A stretch of 64,000 nt of DNA from Paraburkholderia sp. DHOC27. Lineage in GTDB: Bacteria; Pseudomonadota; Gammaproteobacteria; Burkholderiales; Burkholderiaceae. The position numbers and the translations under genes are program-made. Shown in pieces: positions 34,520 to 43,247 of the stretch. A model generated the notes under the pieces. It was not told the DNA's origin, ran no database searches, and saw nothing but the letters and a program-made list of their open reading frames with translations. The stretch is taken from the NCBI RefSeq assembly GCF_003429005.1, contig NZ_QVQV01000005.1, positions 124,113 to 188,112 of the forward strand, given 5' to 3'. Within the stretch, counting starts at the first letter, position 1. Every line of letters begins with the position of its first letter.

Positions 34520-34725
34520 CTGGGACTCTTATAGGTATCGGAAAGCGCACCGGTTGCAAACGGTACGGGACAGCACGAACGAAATGGCGAGCATTCTACC
34601 GAACCGCGCCCACACAGCCAGGCCCTTTGTAGCAATCCGTTCGTACCAACCCTCTACAGGCGGCCGCGCAGCACGTGGCTTCGAACGCTTGCCAGCGTAA
34701 TCCACGCGCGCAGCGCGGAAACGAT

Positions 34726-35217
34726 TTAGTCCACGCTCGCACACTGCACGGGCTTCGCCTGCAACAACGTACCGAGCACCGCAGGCGCGATGCTGACCAG
34801 AAAGCCGCGCCGCCCCCCATTCAGCCAGATCTTGTCGAGTTCGAGAATGCTCGACTCCACGTACACCGGCATGGCTTTGCGCGTGCCGAACGGCGACGTG
34901 CCGCCAATCAGATAGCCCGAATGCCGGTTCGCCACTTCGGGCTTGCACGGCTCGACCCGCTTCGCCCCGATCTGCCGCGCCAGATTCTTGGTGGAGACGG
35001 TGCGGTCGCCGTGCATCAGCACGATGAGCGGCTTGGCATGCTCGTCTTCCATGACCAGTGTCTTCACCACTTGATGTTCGTCGACGCCCAACTGGCGCGC
35101 CGACTCCGCCGTGCCACCATGCTCCACGTAGTCGTAAGGATGCTCGCCGAATGCCACGCCATGACGGCGCAAAAACTGCGTGGCGGGCGTTTCGGAGACG
35201 TGTCTGGATTTGCTCAT
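34726..35217 (-). CDS. ybaK: Cys-tRNA(Pro)/Cys-tRNA(Cys) deacylase
   Basis: Hydrolyses cysteine wrongly attached to tRNA(Pro); a free-standing editing domain of the YbaK/EbsC family. It has 163 residues with the start MSKSRHVSETPATQFLRRHG, then HVVKTLV-type segment (HQVVKTLVMEDE), KNLARQIGAKRVEPCKPEVANRH (the catalytic Lys is in this region), SGYLIGGTSPFGTRKAMPVYVE, and a last IAPAVLGTLLQAKPVQCASVD. All family motifs are present, so it should be active. It lies on the same strand as xerD and plsY but with gaps of 150-200 bp. Confidence 0.94.
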   Translation of the reverse strand: MSKSRHVSETPATQFLRRHGVAFGEHPYDYVEHGGTAESARQLGVDEHQVVKTLVMEDEHAKPLIVLMHGDRTVSTKNLARQIGAKRVEPCKPEVANRHSGYLIGGTSPFGTRKAMPVYVESSILELDKIWLNGGRRGFLVSIAPAVLGTLLQAKPVQCASVD

Positions 35218-35365
35218 CGGCGCATTGTAAGGGCGAGATTGTGTGTCCGCTATTGGCCGAATGGGTTAGCCAAACGGCCAGGCCATTCGGCCAATTGTGC
35301 ACCGTCCGCCCAACTGGCACGATCGTACCCATTGATCGAACGTGAAGCGCGCCCTGCCCCGGCAC

Positions 35366-36301
35366 TCAACCACGTGGATGATGCGTCGCGTGCAGCGACT
35401 TCAGGCGCTCGCGTGCAACGTGCGTATAGATCTGCGTGGTCGAAATATCCGTGTGGCCGAGCAGCAATTGCACCACGCGCAGATCGGCCCCGTGATTCAG
35501 CAGGTGCGTGGCGAACGCGTGCCGCAGCGTGTGCGGTGACAGCGGTGCGTGCACGTCGGCTGCGGCTGCGTGTCGTTTAATGATGTTCCAGAACTGCTGA
35601 CGCGTCATGCCCTCGGCCCGCGTCGTCACGAACAGCGCGTCGGTTGCACGCGCGCCCAGCAACGCCGGACGCGCCTCGCGCAGGTATCGCTCGATCCAGC
35701 CGTGCGCTTCCTCGCCGAACGGAATCAGCCGCTCCTTGGAGCCCTTGCCGATCACGCGCACCACGCCTTCGTTAAGACCGACTTCCACGGTCTTCAGCGT
35801 GACGAGTTCGGTGACGCGCAGGCCGCTCGCGTACATCAGTTCGAGCATGGTGCGATCGCGCAGGCCCAACGGCGTGTCGATATCCGGTGCACCGAGCAGC
35901 GCTTCGACCTGGGCTTCGCTCAAGGTGGCGGGAAAGCGCGCCGGCTGTTTGGCCGAACGGATGCGCAATGTCGGGTCCACGGCAGCACGGTGTTCACGCA
36001 CGGCCCATGCGTAGTAACGCCGGAACACGGAAAGGCGGCGGTTCGCCGAGGTCGCCTTGTCCTTCAACCTCACCACGCTGTAGGCGGTGAGATCAGCTTC
36101 GCTGGCTGTATCGAGCGACGCGTTGCGGCTCTGCGCCAGCCACTCGCAGAAGAGACGCAGATCGCGCCGATACGCGTCGAGCGTGTTGCGCGACAAGCCA
36201 TGTTCGAGCCACAGGGCGTCGCAGAACGCGTCGATGGACGCGCTGCTGCTGAGAAAAAGCGGTGACTGGGCGGCGTCTTCTGCGTTGAGGAGTTCGCTCA
36301 T
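35366..36301 (-). CDS. xerD: Site-specific tyrosine recombinase XerD
   Basis: Resolves chromosome dimers at dif with XerC under FtsK control. It has 311 residues from ATG 36301. An N-terminal SAM-like domain (IDAFCDALWLEHGLSRNTLDAYRRDL) precedes the catalytic domain with Arg (SGLRVTELVTLK), Lys (GKGSKERLIPFG), His-x-x-Arg (SPHTLRHAFATHLL), His (LLGHTDISTTQIY) and nucleophile Tyr (QIYTHV). The start overlaps the ogt stop by 4 bp (ATGA), so the two genes are translationally coupled. Role in dif recombination is inferred from strong similarity rather than from a dif site here. Confidence 0.96.
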   Translation of the reverse strand: MSELLNAEDAAQSPLFLSSSASIDAFCDALWLEHGLSRNTLDAYRRDLRLFCEWLAQSRNASLDTASEADLTAYSVVRLKDKATSANRRLSVFRRYYAWAVREHRAAVDPTLRIRSAKQPARFPATLSEAQVEALLGAPDIDTPLGLRDRTMLELMYASGLRVTELVTLKTVEVGLNEGVVRVIGKGSKERLIPFGEEAHGWIERYLREARPALLGARATDALFVTTRAEGMTRQQFWNIIKRHAAAADVHAPLSPHTLRHAFATHLLNHGADLRVVQLLLGHTDISTTQIYTHVARERLKSLHATHHPRG

Positions 36302-36804
36302 GCGTAGGGCACACCTTCGTGCGCGAGCAGCCAGCGCTTTACCTTGCGGAAAAAGCCGTCGTCCGCGTGATGAGCAAAACCGCCAATGCCACTCGAGGAC
36401 ACCACACGATGACAGGGAATCACGATCGGGAAATAGTTCGAGCCGCACGCCTGGCCGACTGCGCGCGGTGCACTGCCAATGCGTTTGGCCAACTGTCCGT
36501 AAGTGAGCACGACGCCGGGCGGAATCTCGCTGATCGCCGCCCATACCCGCTGCTGAAAAGCGGTGCCAACGGCGGCGAGCGGCAGATCGAAACGCGCGGA
36601 AGCACGCTCCAGATAGCGCTCGATCTGCTGCACCGCGTCTTTTGCCAATGGCGTGTCGGGCGCGATGTTACGCGCCGAATCTGGCAAATAGACGATCTCG
36701 CGCACCGCGTCGGCTTCGAGACGAATGCCGACTTTGCCGAACGGCGCGTCGATCACTGCGTTGAACATGATGGCTTCACCCGCTTTGCCTGGTTGTTGCT
36801 CCAT
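36298..36804 (-). CDS. ogt: Methylated-DNA-[protein]-cysteine S-methyltransferase
   Basis: Repairs O6-alkylguanine by moving the alkyl group to its own cysteine, a single-use enzyme. It has 168 residues from ATG 36804. The active-site motif IPCHRVV and the helix-turn-helix segment GSAPRAVGQACGSNYFPIVIPC sit in the last third, and the AGT fold begins at QQRVWAAISEIPPGVVLTYGQLA. An in-frame ATG at 36768 (MFNAVIDAPFG) matches the usual family start and may be the real one. The end overlaps the start of xerD by 4 bp. It lacks an Ada-type regulatory domain. Confidence 0.94.
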   Translation of the reverse strand: MEQQPGKAGEAIMFNAVIDAPFGKVGIRLEADAVREIVYLPDSARNIAPDTPLAKDAVQQIERYLERASARFDLPLAAVGTAFQQRVWAAISEIPPGVVLTYGQLAKRIGSAPRAVGQACGSNYFPIVIPCHRVVSSSGIGGFAHHADDGFFRKVKRWLLAHEGVPYA

Positions 36805-36864
36805 GAGCGTGCCCCGCGCGCAGCAATGGCCGCGCCGGAAATCCCGCTACTGTACGCCGCCTCG

Positions 36865-38139
36865 TCAGGCCGCTTCAAGCGCCCACTCCACATGCTCGCG
36901 CACCAGCGGCGACGGGTCGTCGGCACGCGCGCGCAGTGCCTCCACGATGGCGTCACGCGCGCCACTCTGGATGCTGGCCCGATCGGCACGCAGCGCGTTG
37001 CCCATGCCCACCGCCAGATTGCGCAGCCAGCACTCGTAGCCGATGCGGCGAATCGCGCTGCCCTGCATGCGGGTATCGAACTCATCCGCGCTCCACGCGA
37101 AGAGATCCGTGAGGCTTGCGCGATCGAGCCCGTGACGCACGTCGAAATCGGCGACCGGCGCCGCCTGCGCAAATTTGTTCCAGGGACACACGAGCTGGCA
37201 ATCGTCGCAGCCATACACGCGATTGCCGATCAGCGGCCGCAACTCCGGCGGAATACTGCCTTTCAGTTCGATGGTGAGGTAGGAGATGCAAAGCCGCGCA
37301 TCCACCTTGTAAGGCGCCACGATCGCGCCAGTCGGGCATGCGCCGAGGCAGCGCGTGCAGTTGCCGCAATGCGCGCCGGCGCTCTGTGGGGCGTCTTGCG
37401 GTGCGGTCTGCGCGTCCGTCGGCAAGGGCAGGTCCACGTAGATCTCGCCGAGAAAGAACAGCGAGCCGGCGTCGCGCTCCAGCAGCAACGTGTGCTTGCC
37501 GCGCCAGCCAAGTCCCGCTTTTTGCGCGAGTTCGACTTCGAGGACGGGCGCGGAATCCGTGAACACGCGGTATCCATACGCGCCGACTTCCGCTTCGATC
37601 CGCTCGGCCAATTGTTGCAGACGGTTACGCATGACCTTGTGATAATCGCGGCCCCGCGCGTAGATCGAGACCACCGCCGTGGACGGATCGGTCAGCCGCG
37701 CCAGTTCCTTTTTGCGCCACGCACCGCTGGTAGCGGGCGCATTGGCCGGATTTGCCGGTACTTGAGCGTCATGTGGCAGCGCGCTCGCCGCGCCCTCTTC
37801 CGCCAGTACGGCAGCCGGCAAATAGGCCATCCGCGCGGAGATCACGCGTCGCGTATGGGCCACAAGCTCCGCCGGCCTCGCGCGTTTCATCCCATGTTTA
37901 GCCATATAATCCATCTCGCCGTGGCAGCCCGCTTCGAGCCACGCAGCAAGGGGCGCTTCGGCAGCGGAGAGATCGGTATCGCTGATACCCACCTCCCCGA
38001 AACCCAGTTCGCGGCCCCACGTCTTGATACGCAGGGCAAGTGCGGCCAGCGCCGCTTCATCGAGCGGACGCATGGCACGCGCATCGTCATCGGACGCAGG
38101 CGTGCAGGAAACGGGGAACTCCGGACTTCGGTTCATCAC
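36865..38139 (-). CDS. queG: Epoxyqueuosine reductase
   Basis: The last step of queuosine synthesis, reducing epoxyqueuosine in tRNA with a cobalamin cofactor and two 4Fe-4S clusters. It has 424 residues from ATG 38139. The Cys-rich motifs are CGNCTRCLGACPTGAI and YGCDDCQLVCPWNKFA, and the C-terminal HEAT-like helices include RRIGYECWLRNLAVGMGNAL. A more conserved region starts near the ATG at 38073 (MRPLDEAALAALALRIKTWG), so the N-terminus is uncertain. An insert about residues 125-145 (AEEGAASALPHDAQVPANPA) is low-complexity. Its start lies only 14 bp from that of tsaE on the other strand. Confidence 0.95.
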   Translation of the reverse strand: MMNRSPEFPVSCTPASDDDARAMRPLDEAALAALALRIKTWGRELGFGEVGISDTDLSAAEAPLAAWLEAGCHGEMDYMAKHGMKRARPAELVAHTRRVISARMAYLPAAVLAEEGAASALPHDAQVPANPANAPATSGAWRKKELARLTDPSTAVVSIYARGRDYHKVMRNRLQQLAERIEAEVGAYGYRVFTDSAPVLEVELAQKAGLGWRGKHTLLLERDAGSLFFLGEIYVDLPLPTDAQTAPQDAPQSAGAHCGNCTRCLGACPTGAIVAPYKVDARLCISYLTIELKGSIPPELRPLIGNRVYGCDDCQLVCPWNKFAQAAPVADFDVRHGLDRASLTDLFAWSADEFDTRMQGSAIRRIGYECWLRNLAVGMGNALRADRASIQSGARDAIVEALRARADDPSPLVREHVEWALEAA

Positions 38140-38153
38140 GCCATTTTACGAGA

Positions 38154-38708
38154 ATGTCTGACCACTCCGATCTCTCGATCCAACCGCCCGCCGCTGTCCT
38201 GCTCGAACGTCATTTCACGCTCGCGGACGAAGCCGCCACCAGCGCCTTCGGCGTGCGCTTCGCAAAGGCCATCGAGAGCCTGCGCCACGTGCAGCAACCG
38301 GTCAGCGGCCACGCATTTCATGGCCTGCAGGTGCAGCTCACCGGCGACCTCGGCGCCGGCAAAACCACCCTCGTGCGCGCCACCTTGCGCGGCCTCGGTC
38401 ACACCGGACGCGTGCGCAGTCCCACCTATACGCTCGTCGAACCTTATACGGTGGCCGTGCCCGATGGGGAACTTGCGCTCTATCACTTCGATCTCTACCG
38501 TTTCACCGATCCGGCTGAATGGGCCGACGCCGGCTTTCGCGAGTACTTCGACAGCGGCGCTGTGTGCCTCGTCGAGTGGCCGCAGCGCGCGGGCGGCCTG
38601 CTAGGCGTGCCGGATCTCGTTTTCTCGCTCGATGTCGACGGCGACGGCCGGGTGCTCATCGCCCGGGCGTACAGCGACTCAGGAAAAGCATGTCTAGAAA
38701 GATGTTAA
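38154..38708 (+). CDS. tsaE: tRNA threonylcarbamoyladenosine ATPase TsaE
   Basis: An ATPase that turns over the TsaBDE complex making t6A37 in ANN-decoding tRNAs. It has 184 residues. The P-loop GDLGAGKTTLVR (about 64-75), SPTYTLVEPY (switch), HFDLYRF and LVEWPQRA are all typical. ATG 38154 is chosen because the sequence before it (readable back to 38040) lies inside queG. The 3' end overlaps the start of amiC by 19 bp, so the two genes share a transcript. This tsaE-amiC order is widespread in proteobacteria. Confidence 0.95.
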   Translation: MSDHSDLSIQPPAAVLLERHFTLADEAATSAFGVRFAKAIESLRHVQQPVSGHAFHGLQVQLTGDLGAGKTTLVRATLRGLGHTGRVRSPTYTLVEPYTVAVPDGELALYHFDLYRFTDPAEWADAGFREYFDSGAVCLVEWPQRAGGLLGVPDLVFSLDVDGDGRVLIARAYSDSGKACLERC

Positions 38709-40231
38709 TCAAGCCATTTCGCTCGATCGAATCCGCCGCGACCGCTACCCATAACTGGCGGCGCCGGCAAATCCTGCGCGCCGGGGCATCCACACTTGTG
38801 CTCGGACTCGTCGCGCCGCGCCTTGCCTGGGCGAGTTCGGTGCTCGGCGTGCGCGTCTGGCCGGCGCGCGACTACACGCGTGTGACGATCGAATCGGATC
38901 AGCCGCTGCAGAACACCCAGCAATTGCTGCAAGGACCGGATCGCCTCGTGGTCGACCTGAACGGTCTCGATCTCGATCAGGAGCTGAAGGACCTGGTCTC
39001 GAAGATCACGCCGAATGACCCGCAGATCGAGGCCGTGCGCGTCGGGCAATATCAACCGCACGTGGTGCGCATGGTGTTCGACCTGAAGGGTTCGGTGAAG
39101 CCGCAGGTTTTCACCTTGCCGCCGGTCGGCACGTACAAGTACCGGCTGGTGTTCGATCTGTATCCGGCGGTCGCGCCCGATCCGTTGATGGATCTGCTGG
39201 CGCAATCCGAGCGCAAGGAACAGAAGCTGAACGAAGACGCGGCGCCGCCGGCTACGCTGAGCGGGCCGGGCACCACCCCGCCCGCCGCCGACAACAGCGA
39301 AGCCTTTTTCGATCGCTACGCGCAGAACAGCGCTACGCCGGAGACACCGCACGCGCCGGTGCACGTCGTGCCCGTTCCGCATGCGCCAACTTCGACGCCC
39401 TCACCTTCGCCTTCGCTCGGTAAGCCGGCCACGCCGCCCACTGCCATCGCACGCAATAACGCGGCAAACGACGACGACTCCTACACCTTCACCAACCCGA
39501 AGACCGGCAAGAGCAACACGGTGCGTCTGTTGACCGTGGCGATCGACCCGGGTCACGGCGGCGAGGACCCCGGTGCGATCGGTAGCGCCGGGACGTACGA
39601 AAAACACGTCGCGCTCGACATCGCGAAGAAACTGCGCGCAAAGATCGACGCACAGCCCAACATGCGCTCCATGATGACGCGCGACGACGACTTCTTCGTG
39701 CCGCTCAACGTGCGCGTGCAGAAGGCGCGTCGGGTGGGCGCCGACCTGTTCGTGTCGATTCATGCGGATGCGTTCACCACGCCGGCGGCGCGCGGCTCGT
39801 CGGTGTTCGCCTTGTCCGAGCACGGCGCCTCGAGTGCGGCGGCGCGCTGGATGGCGGACAAGGAAAACTCGTCGGATCAGATTGGCGGCATCAACATCAA
39901 GTCGGACGATGCCGCGGTGAATCGCGCACTGTTCGATATGTCCACCACCGCGCAGATCCGCGATTCGATGCGCTACGGCAATTTCGTGCTCAACGAGATT
40001 GGCGACATCAACAAGCTGCACAAGGGCTCGGTCGAGCAGGCGGGGTTTGCGGTGCTGAAGGCGCCGGACATTCCGTCCATCCTCGTGGAGACCGCGTTCA
40101 TCAGCAATCCGGACGAAGAGAAGCGCCTGAACGACGACGCCTATCGCGACCAGATGGCCAACGCCATTCTGAAGGGCATCAAGCGTTATTTCGCGGCCAA
40201 TCCGCCGCTGGCGAAAAACCGCATGACGTGA
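38690..40231 (+). CDS. amiC: N-acetylmuramoyl-L-alanine amidase, Tat-exported
   Basis: A zinc amidase that splits septal peptidoglycan during cell separation. It has 513 residues. A twin-arginine signal (HNWRRRQILRAGASTLVLGL) exports it to the periplasm folded. An AMIN domain (about 50-150, VLGVRVWPARDYTRVTIES) targets the septum; a Pro/Ala/Thr-rich linker (about 180-255) follows; the Amidase_3 domain (about 280-505) carries VAIDPGHGGEDPGAIG (zinc His), YEKHVAL (zinc Glu), SIHADAF and the Glu in ILVETAFISN. ATG 38690 has AGGAAAAG upstream, inside the tsaE end. Activation by an EnvC/NlpD-type partner is expected from the family. Confidence 0.95.
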   Translation: MSRKMLIKPFRSIESAATATHNWRRRQILRAGASTLVLGLVAPRLAWASSVLGVRVWPARDYTRVTIESDQPLQNTQQLLQGPDRLVVDLNGLDLDQELKDLVSKITPNDPQIEAVRVGQYQPHVVRMVFDLKGSVKPQVFTLPPVGTYKYRLVFDLYPAVAPDPLMDLLAQSERKEQKLNEDAAPPATLSGPGTTPPAADNSEAFFDRYAQNSATPETPHAPVHVVPVPHAPTSTPSPSPSLGKPATPPTAIARNNAANDDDSYTFTNPKTGKSNTVRLLTVAIDPGHGGEDPGAIGSAGTYEKHVALDIAKKLRAKIDAQPNMRSMMTRDDDFFVPLNVRVQKARRVGADLFVSIHADAFTTPAARGSSVFALSEHGASSAAARWMADKENSSDQIGGINIKSDDAAVNRALFDMSTTAQIRDSMRYGNFVLNEIGDINKLHKGSVEQAGFAVLKAPDIPSILVETAFISNPDEEKRLNDDAYRDQMANAILKGIKRYFAANPPLAKNRMT

Positions 40232-40356
40232 TGGAAACGGCAGCGGCGCACGTGCAGTTGAGACGCGCCCGCTGCCGCGTTGCACTCACCTCACAGCGTC
40301 GAACGACGCGCCACTCCGCTCCACACCGCGCATGACACCGGCTGTGTAAACCAGCA

Positions 40357-41238
40357 TCACCGCGCCGGCGCCAGCCGCTGCATGACCCACGTGCCGAACA
40401 CGTTGACCGCGAGTCCTGCCATCACCAGCAGCGCGCCGACGATTTGCGGCACCGTCAATTGCTCGCCGAGAAATCCCCACGCGGACGCGAGACCCACGAT
40501 CGGCACCAGCAGCGAAAACGGCGCCACCTGGCTGGCCGGATAGCGCGACAGCAAACGGCTCCACAGGCTATAGCCCAGCAACGTGGCAACGAATGCCAGG
40601 TAGACCACGGCGAAAATCGACGTGATATCAATGCCCGACAACGCCGCCTCGATCCGCTGCGGGCCCTCGAACCAATACGAGAGAATGAAAAACGGCAGCG
40701 GCGGCACGAGGCTGCCCCACACTACGAGGCCGACCAGGTCGATCTGGCCCACCTTCTTCGTGACAATATTGCCGAGCGCCCACGACGCCGCGGCGCACAA
40801 GGTCAGCACAAAACCCGCCAGCGTCATGGCGTGACCGCCCTGCATGCCGATCACCGCGAGCCCGCAGGCGGCGATGAAGAGTCCCGCCAGACTGGGCGCG
40901 CGAAAGCGTTCGTGCAGAAACATGCCGGCGAAGATCAGCGTGAAGAACGCCTGCGCCTGCAACACCAGCGAGGCGAGACCCGCCGGCATGCCGACATACA
41001 TGGCGGAAAAGAGAAACGCGAACTGGCCGAACGAAATGGTCGCGCCATACGCGATCAGCCAGCGCCACGGCAACTGCGGGCGTTTGACGAAAAACACGGC
41101 GGGCACCGCCGCGAGCACGAAACGCAGCGCGCCGAGCAGCATGGGAGGCACGCCGTGCAGCCCCACCTTGATGACGACAAAGTTGATGCCCCACGCGATC
41201 ACTACCACCAGCGCGAGCAGCAGATCCTTCGGCGCCAT
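40357..41238 (-). CDS. eamA: EamA-type DMT-superfamily exporter
   Basis: An inner-membrane carrier of 293 residues with ten predicted helices, two EamA repeats (1-140 and 145-290). It closely resembles E. coli EamA/YdeD, which exports cysteine-pathway metabolites: MAPKDLLLALVVVIAWGIN, GMPAGLASLVLQAQAFFTL and VAPFSLLVPIVGLASAW fit that pattern. The substrate here is inferred only. ATG 41238 begins the first helix directly. It is divergent from the pirin gene, with 141 bp between starts, and its tail converges on amiC. Confidence 0.93.
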   Translation of the reverse strand: MAPKDLLLALVVVIAWGINFVVIKVGLHGVPPMLLGALRFVLAAVPAVFFVKRPQLPWRWLIAYGATISFGQFAFLFSAMYVGMPAGLASLVLQAQAFFTLIFAGMFLHERFRAPSLAGLFIAACGLAVIGMQGGHAMTLAGFVLTLCAAASWALGNIVTKKVGQIDLVGLVVWGSLVPPLPFFILSYWFEGPQRIEAALSGIDITSIFAVVYLAFVATLLGYSLWSRLLSRYPASQVAPFSLLVPIVGLASAWGFLGEQLTVPQIVGALLVMAGLAVNVFGTWVMQRLAPAR

Positions 41239-41379
41239 GACTGTCCCCTCGTGATGAACCGTGACCGGTCGAAAAGGCGCAGTTTAACGGAACGTCACAT
41301 GCGCGCCACCCGGCCCTACCTGCACCATCCCCCTCGCACCAGTAGAATGACCCTCATTCGCCACCCACTGAGCCTGCCC

Positions 41380-42261
41380 ATGTCCTCCTCGATCAAAGCA
41401 GTCCTCACGCCCCATCTGCGCGACGTCGGCAGCCTGACCGTGCGCCGCGTGCTGCCGGCCATGGCTGCGCGGCTCATCGGGCCATTCATTTTCTTCGACC
41501 ACATGGGCCCGGCCACGCTCGCACCCGGCGTGGGACTCGACGTGCGTCCGCATCCTCATATCGGCCTCGCTACCGTCACGTACCTGTTCGAAGGTGCGAT
41601 CATGCATCGCGACAGCCTGGGCTCGGAGCAGAAGATCGTCCCCGGCGACGTGAACTGGATGACGGCCGGCCGTGGCATCGTCCATTCCGAACGCACACCC
41701 GTTGAAGACCGCGCGAGCGGTCTGACCATGCACGGCATCCAGACGTGGGTCGCGCTGCCGCTCGACGACGAGGACATCGAGCCTTCGTTCGAACATCACG
41801 CGGCCGAGAGCCTGCCCGAGATCGAACGCAATGGCGTGACCTTGCGGGTGATCGCCGGCACCGCCTTCGGTGAGACCGCGCCCGTCACGACCTTTTCCGG
41901 CACGCTCTATGTGGCCGCGCATTTCACGCCAGGCAGCGCGTTCGCGCTCGAACCCGAGCACGAGGAACGCGGCGTGTATCTGGTGGAAGGCGATCTGGAA
42001 ATCGACGGCGAACCGCTTGCGCCCGGCCAGATGGCCGTGCTCGCGCTGGACGAAACCGTCACGCTCGCGAGCAGCAGCGGCGCTACCGTCATGTTGCTGG
42101 GGGGCGAGAAGCTGGACGGTGAACGCTTCATCGAATGGAATTTCGTGGCCAGCTCGCGCGAAAAAATCGAGCAGGCCAAGCTCGCGTGGACGAACCAGGA
42201 AATGGGCCACGTGCCAGGCGAAACCGAATGGATTCCGCTGCCCGAGCGCAAGCCTCAATAA
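41380..42261 (+). CDS. Pirin-family bicupin protein
   Basis: A two-cupin iron protein of 293 residues, cytoplasmic. The N-terminal cupin has the metal ligands in RPHPHIGLATVTYLFEG (two His), then MTAGRGIVHSERTP (His) and a following Glu, matching pirins including the quercetin-cleaving ones. A second cupin-like part spans about 170-270. ATG 41380 is chosen; an in-frame ATG at 41347 is the alternative, with an extended-looking TAGAAT -10 element immediately upstream at 41342. Role could be quercetin 2,3-dioxygenase or redox sensing. It is divergent from the EamA gene and 137 bp ahead of the thioredoxin-TPR gene. Confidence 0.92.
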   Translation: MSSSIKAVLTPHLRDVGSLTVRRVLPAMAARLIGPFIFFDHMGPATLAPGVGLDVRPHPHIGLATVTYLFEGAIMHRDSLGSEQKIVPGDVNWMTAGRGIVHSERTPVEDRASGLTMHGIQTWVALPLDDEDIEPSFEHHAAESLPEIERNGVTLRVIAGTAFGETAPVTTFSGTLYVAAHFTPGSAFALEPEHEERGVYLVEGDLEIDGEPLAPGQMAVLALDETVTLASSSGATVMLLGGEKLDGERFIEWNFVASSREKIEQAKLAWTNQEMGHVPGETEWIPLPERKPQ

Positions 42262-42398
42262 GCGCAAGCCGCACCAGGCGGAAGCTTGGATAGGCGCAAG
42301 CGAAGCGCCAAACGCGCTGAAGGCTGAACACGCGGCAACATTGAACCCACCGCATTCGTCCCCATCTACCGGACGAACCGTTATACGACGAGGATGCA

Positions 42399-43247
42399 AT
42401 GGAAACCACTCTGGCCACTTTCGAAAAAGATGTCATTGCCGCATCGACGCTGGCCCCTGTGCTGGTCGATTTCTGGGCGCCCTGGTGCGGCCCGTGCAAG
42501 ACCCTCGGCCCCATGCTGGAAAAGCTCGAAGCCGAGTACGCCGGCAAGTGGCAGCTCGTGAAGGTCAACGTGGACGAGAATCAGGAACTCGCCGCGCACT
42601 TCCAGGTGCGCAGCATTCCGCACGTCATGGCGTTCGCGGATGGCCGTCCGGTCGACCAGTTCGTCGGCGTGTTGCCTGAAGGACAGATCCGCGCGTTCCT
42701 CGACCGCCTCGTGCCGCAAGGCGCGGATGCGGCCCGCGCCGAGGCGCAGGTGGCGCTTGCCGAAGGCCGGCGTGAGGACGCGTACGACGCGTTGAAGGCC
42801 GCGCTCGCCTACGACCCGGGCTTCGACGAAGCCCGCATGGATCTGATCGAACTGCTACTGGAAGATAACCGGATCGACGAAGCGCGCAACGAGGTGGATT
42901 TGCTGTCGCCCAAAACCACCCAGGGTATCGACGCGCGCTTTAACGCCATCAAGACGCGCCTCGACGCGCTCGACGCCGCCGCCGATCTGCCGCCCACCGA
43001 CGCACTTGAAGCACGCGTTGCCGCCGAACCCGGCGACCTCGAAGCCCGCTTCGATCTGGCCAGCGCGCTGATTGCGCGTCGCAACTACGCGGGCGCGCTG
43101 GAGCATCTGCTCGCCATCGTGCAGCGCGACCGGACCTTCCGCGATGACATCGGCCGTAAGACCATGTTGTCGGTGTTCGATCTGGCCGCGCATCAGCCGG
43201 AGCTGGTCTCGCAGTGGCGCCGCAAACTGAGCGCCTCGCTGTTCTAG
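42399..43247 (+). CDS. cnoX: Thioredoxin-TPR co-chaperone (CnoX/YbbN family)
   Basis: A 282-residue chaperedoxin. The thioredoxin domain (about 1-107) has an intact CGPC site at Cys30-Cys33 (FWAPWCGPCKTLGPM) and the cis-Pro loop RSIPHVMAF. Residues about 115-280 are TPR-like helices (AEGRREDAYDALKAALAY, then ARFDLASALIARRNYAGALEHLL). In E. coli CnoX protects proteins from oxidative aggregation and works with GroEL, but its site is not a full CXXC; here it is. ATG 42399 begins the domain. The stop overlaps the convergent tcdA stop by 2 bp. Confidence 0.93.
   Translation: METTLATFEKDVIAASTLAPVLVDFWAPWCGPCKTLGPMLEKLEAEYAGKWQLVKVNVDENQELAAHFQVRSIPHVMAFADGRPVDQFVGVLPEGQIRAFLDRLVPQGADAARAEAQVALAEGRREDAYDALKAALAYDPGFDEARMDLIELLLEDNRIDEARNEVDLLSPKTTQGIDARFNAIKTRLDALDAAADLPPTDALEARVAAEPGDLEARFDLASALIARRNYAGALEHLLAIVQRDRTFRDDIGRKTMLSVFDLAAHQPELVSQWRRKLSASLF

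Noticed and set aside
32934..34559. 541-residue minus-strand frame spanning murB start, the YajQ-family gene and plsY
   Set aside because: It is out of frame with all three recognised proteins and rich in His/Arg/Val shuffled sequence.
36319..38604. 761-residue plus-strand frame through ogt, queG and tsaE
   Set aside because: It is an antisense shadow of queG and ogt, which have clear active-site motifs on the other strand.
40444..41379. Plus-strand extension that would fuse a 312-residue leader onto pirin
   Set aside because: The leader is antisense to the EamA transporter and very Arg/His/Gln-rich; pirin homology starts exactly at 41380.
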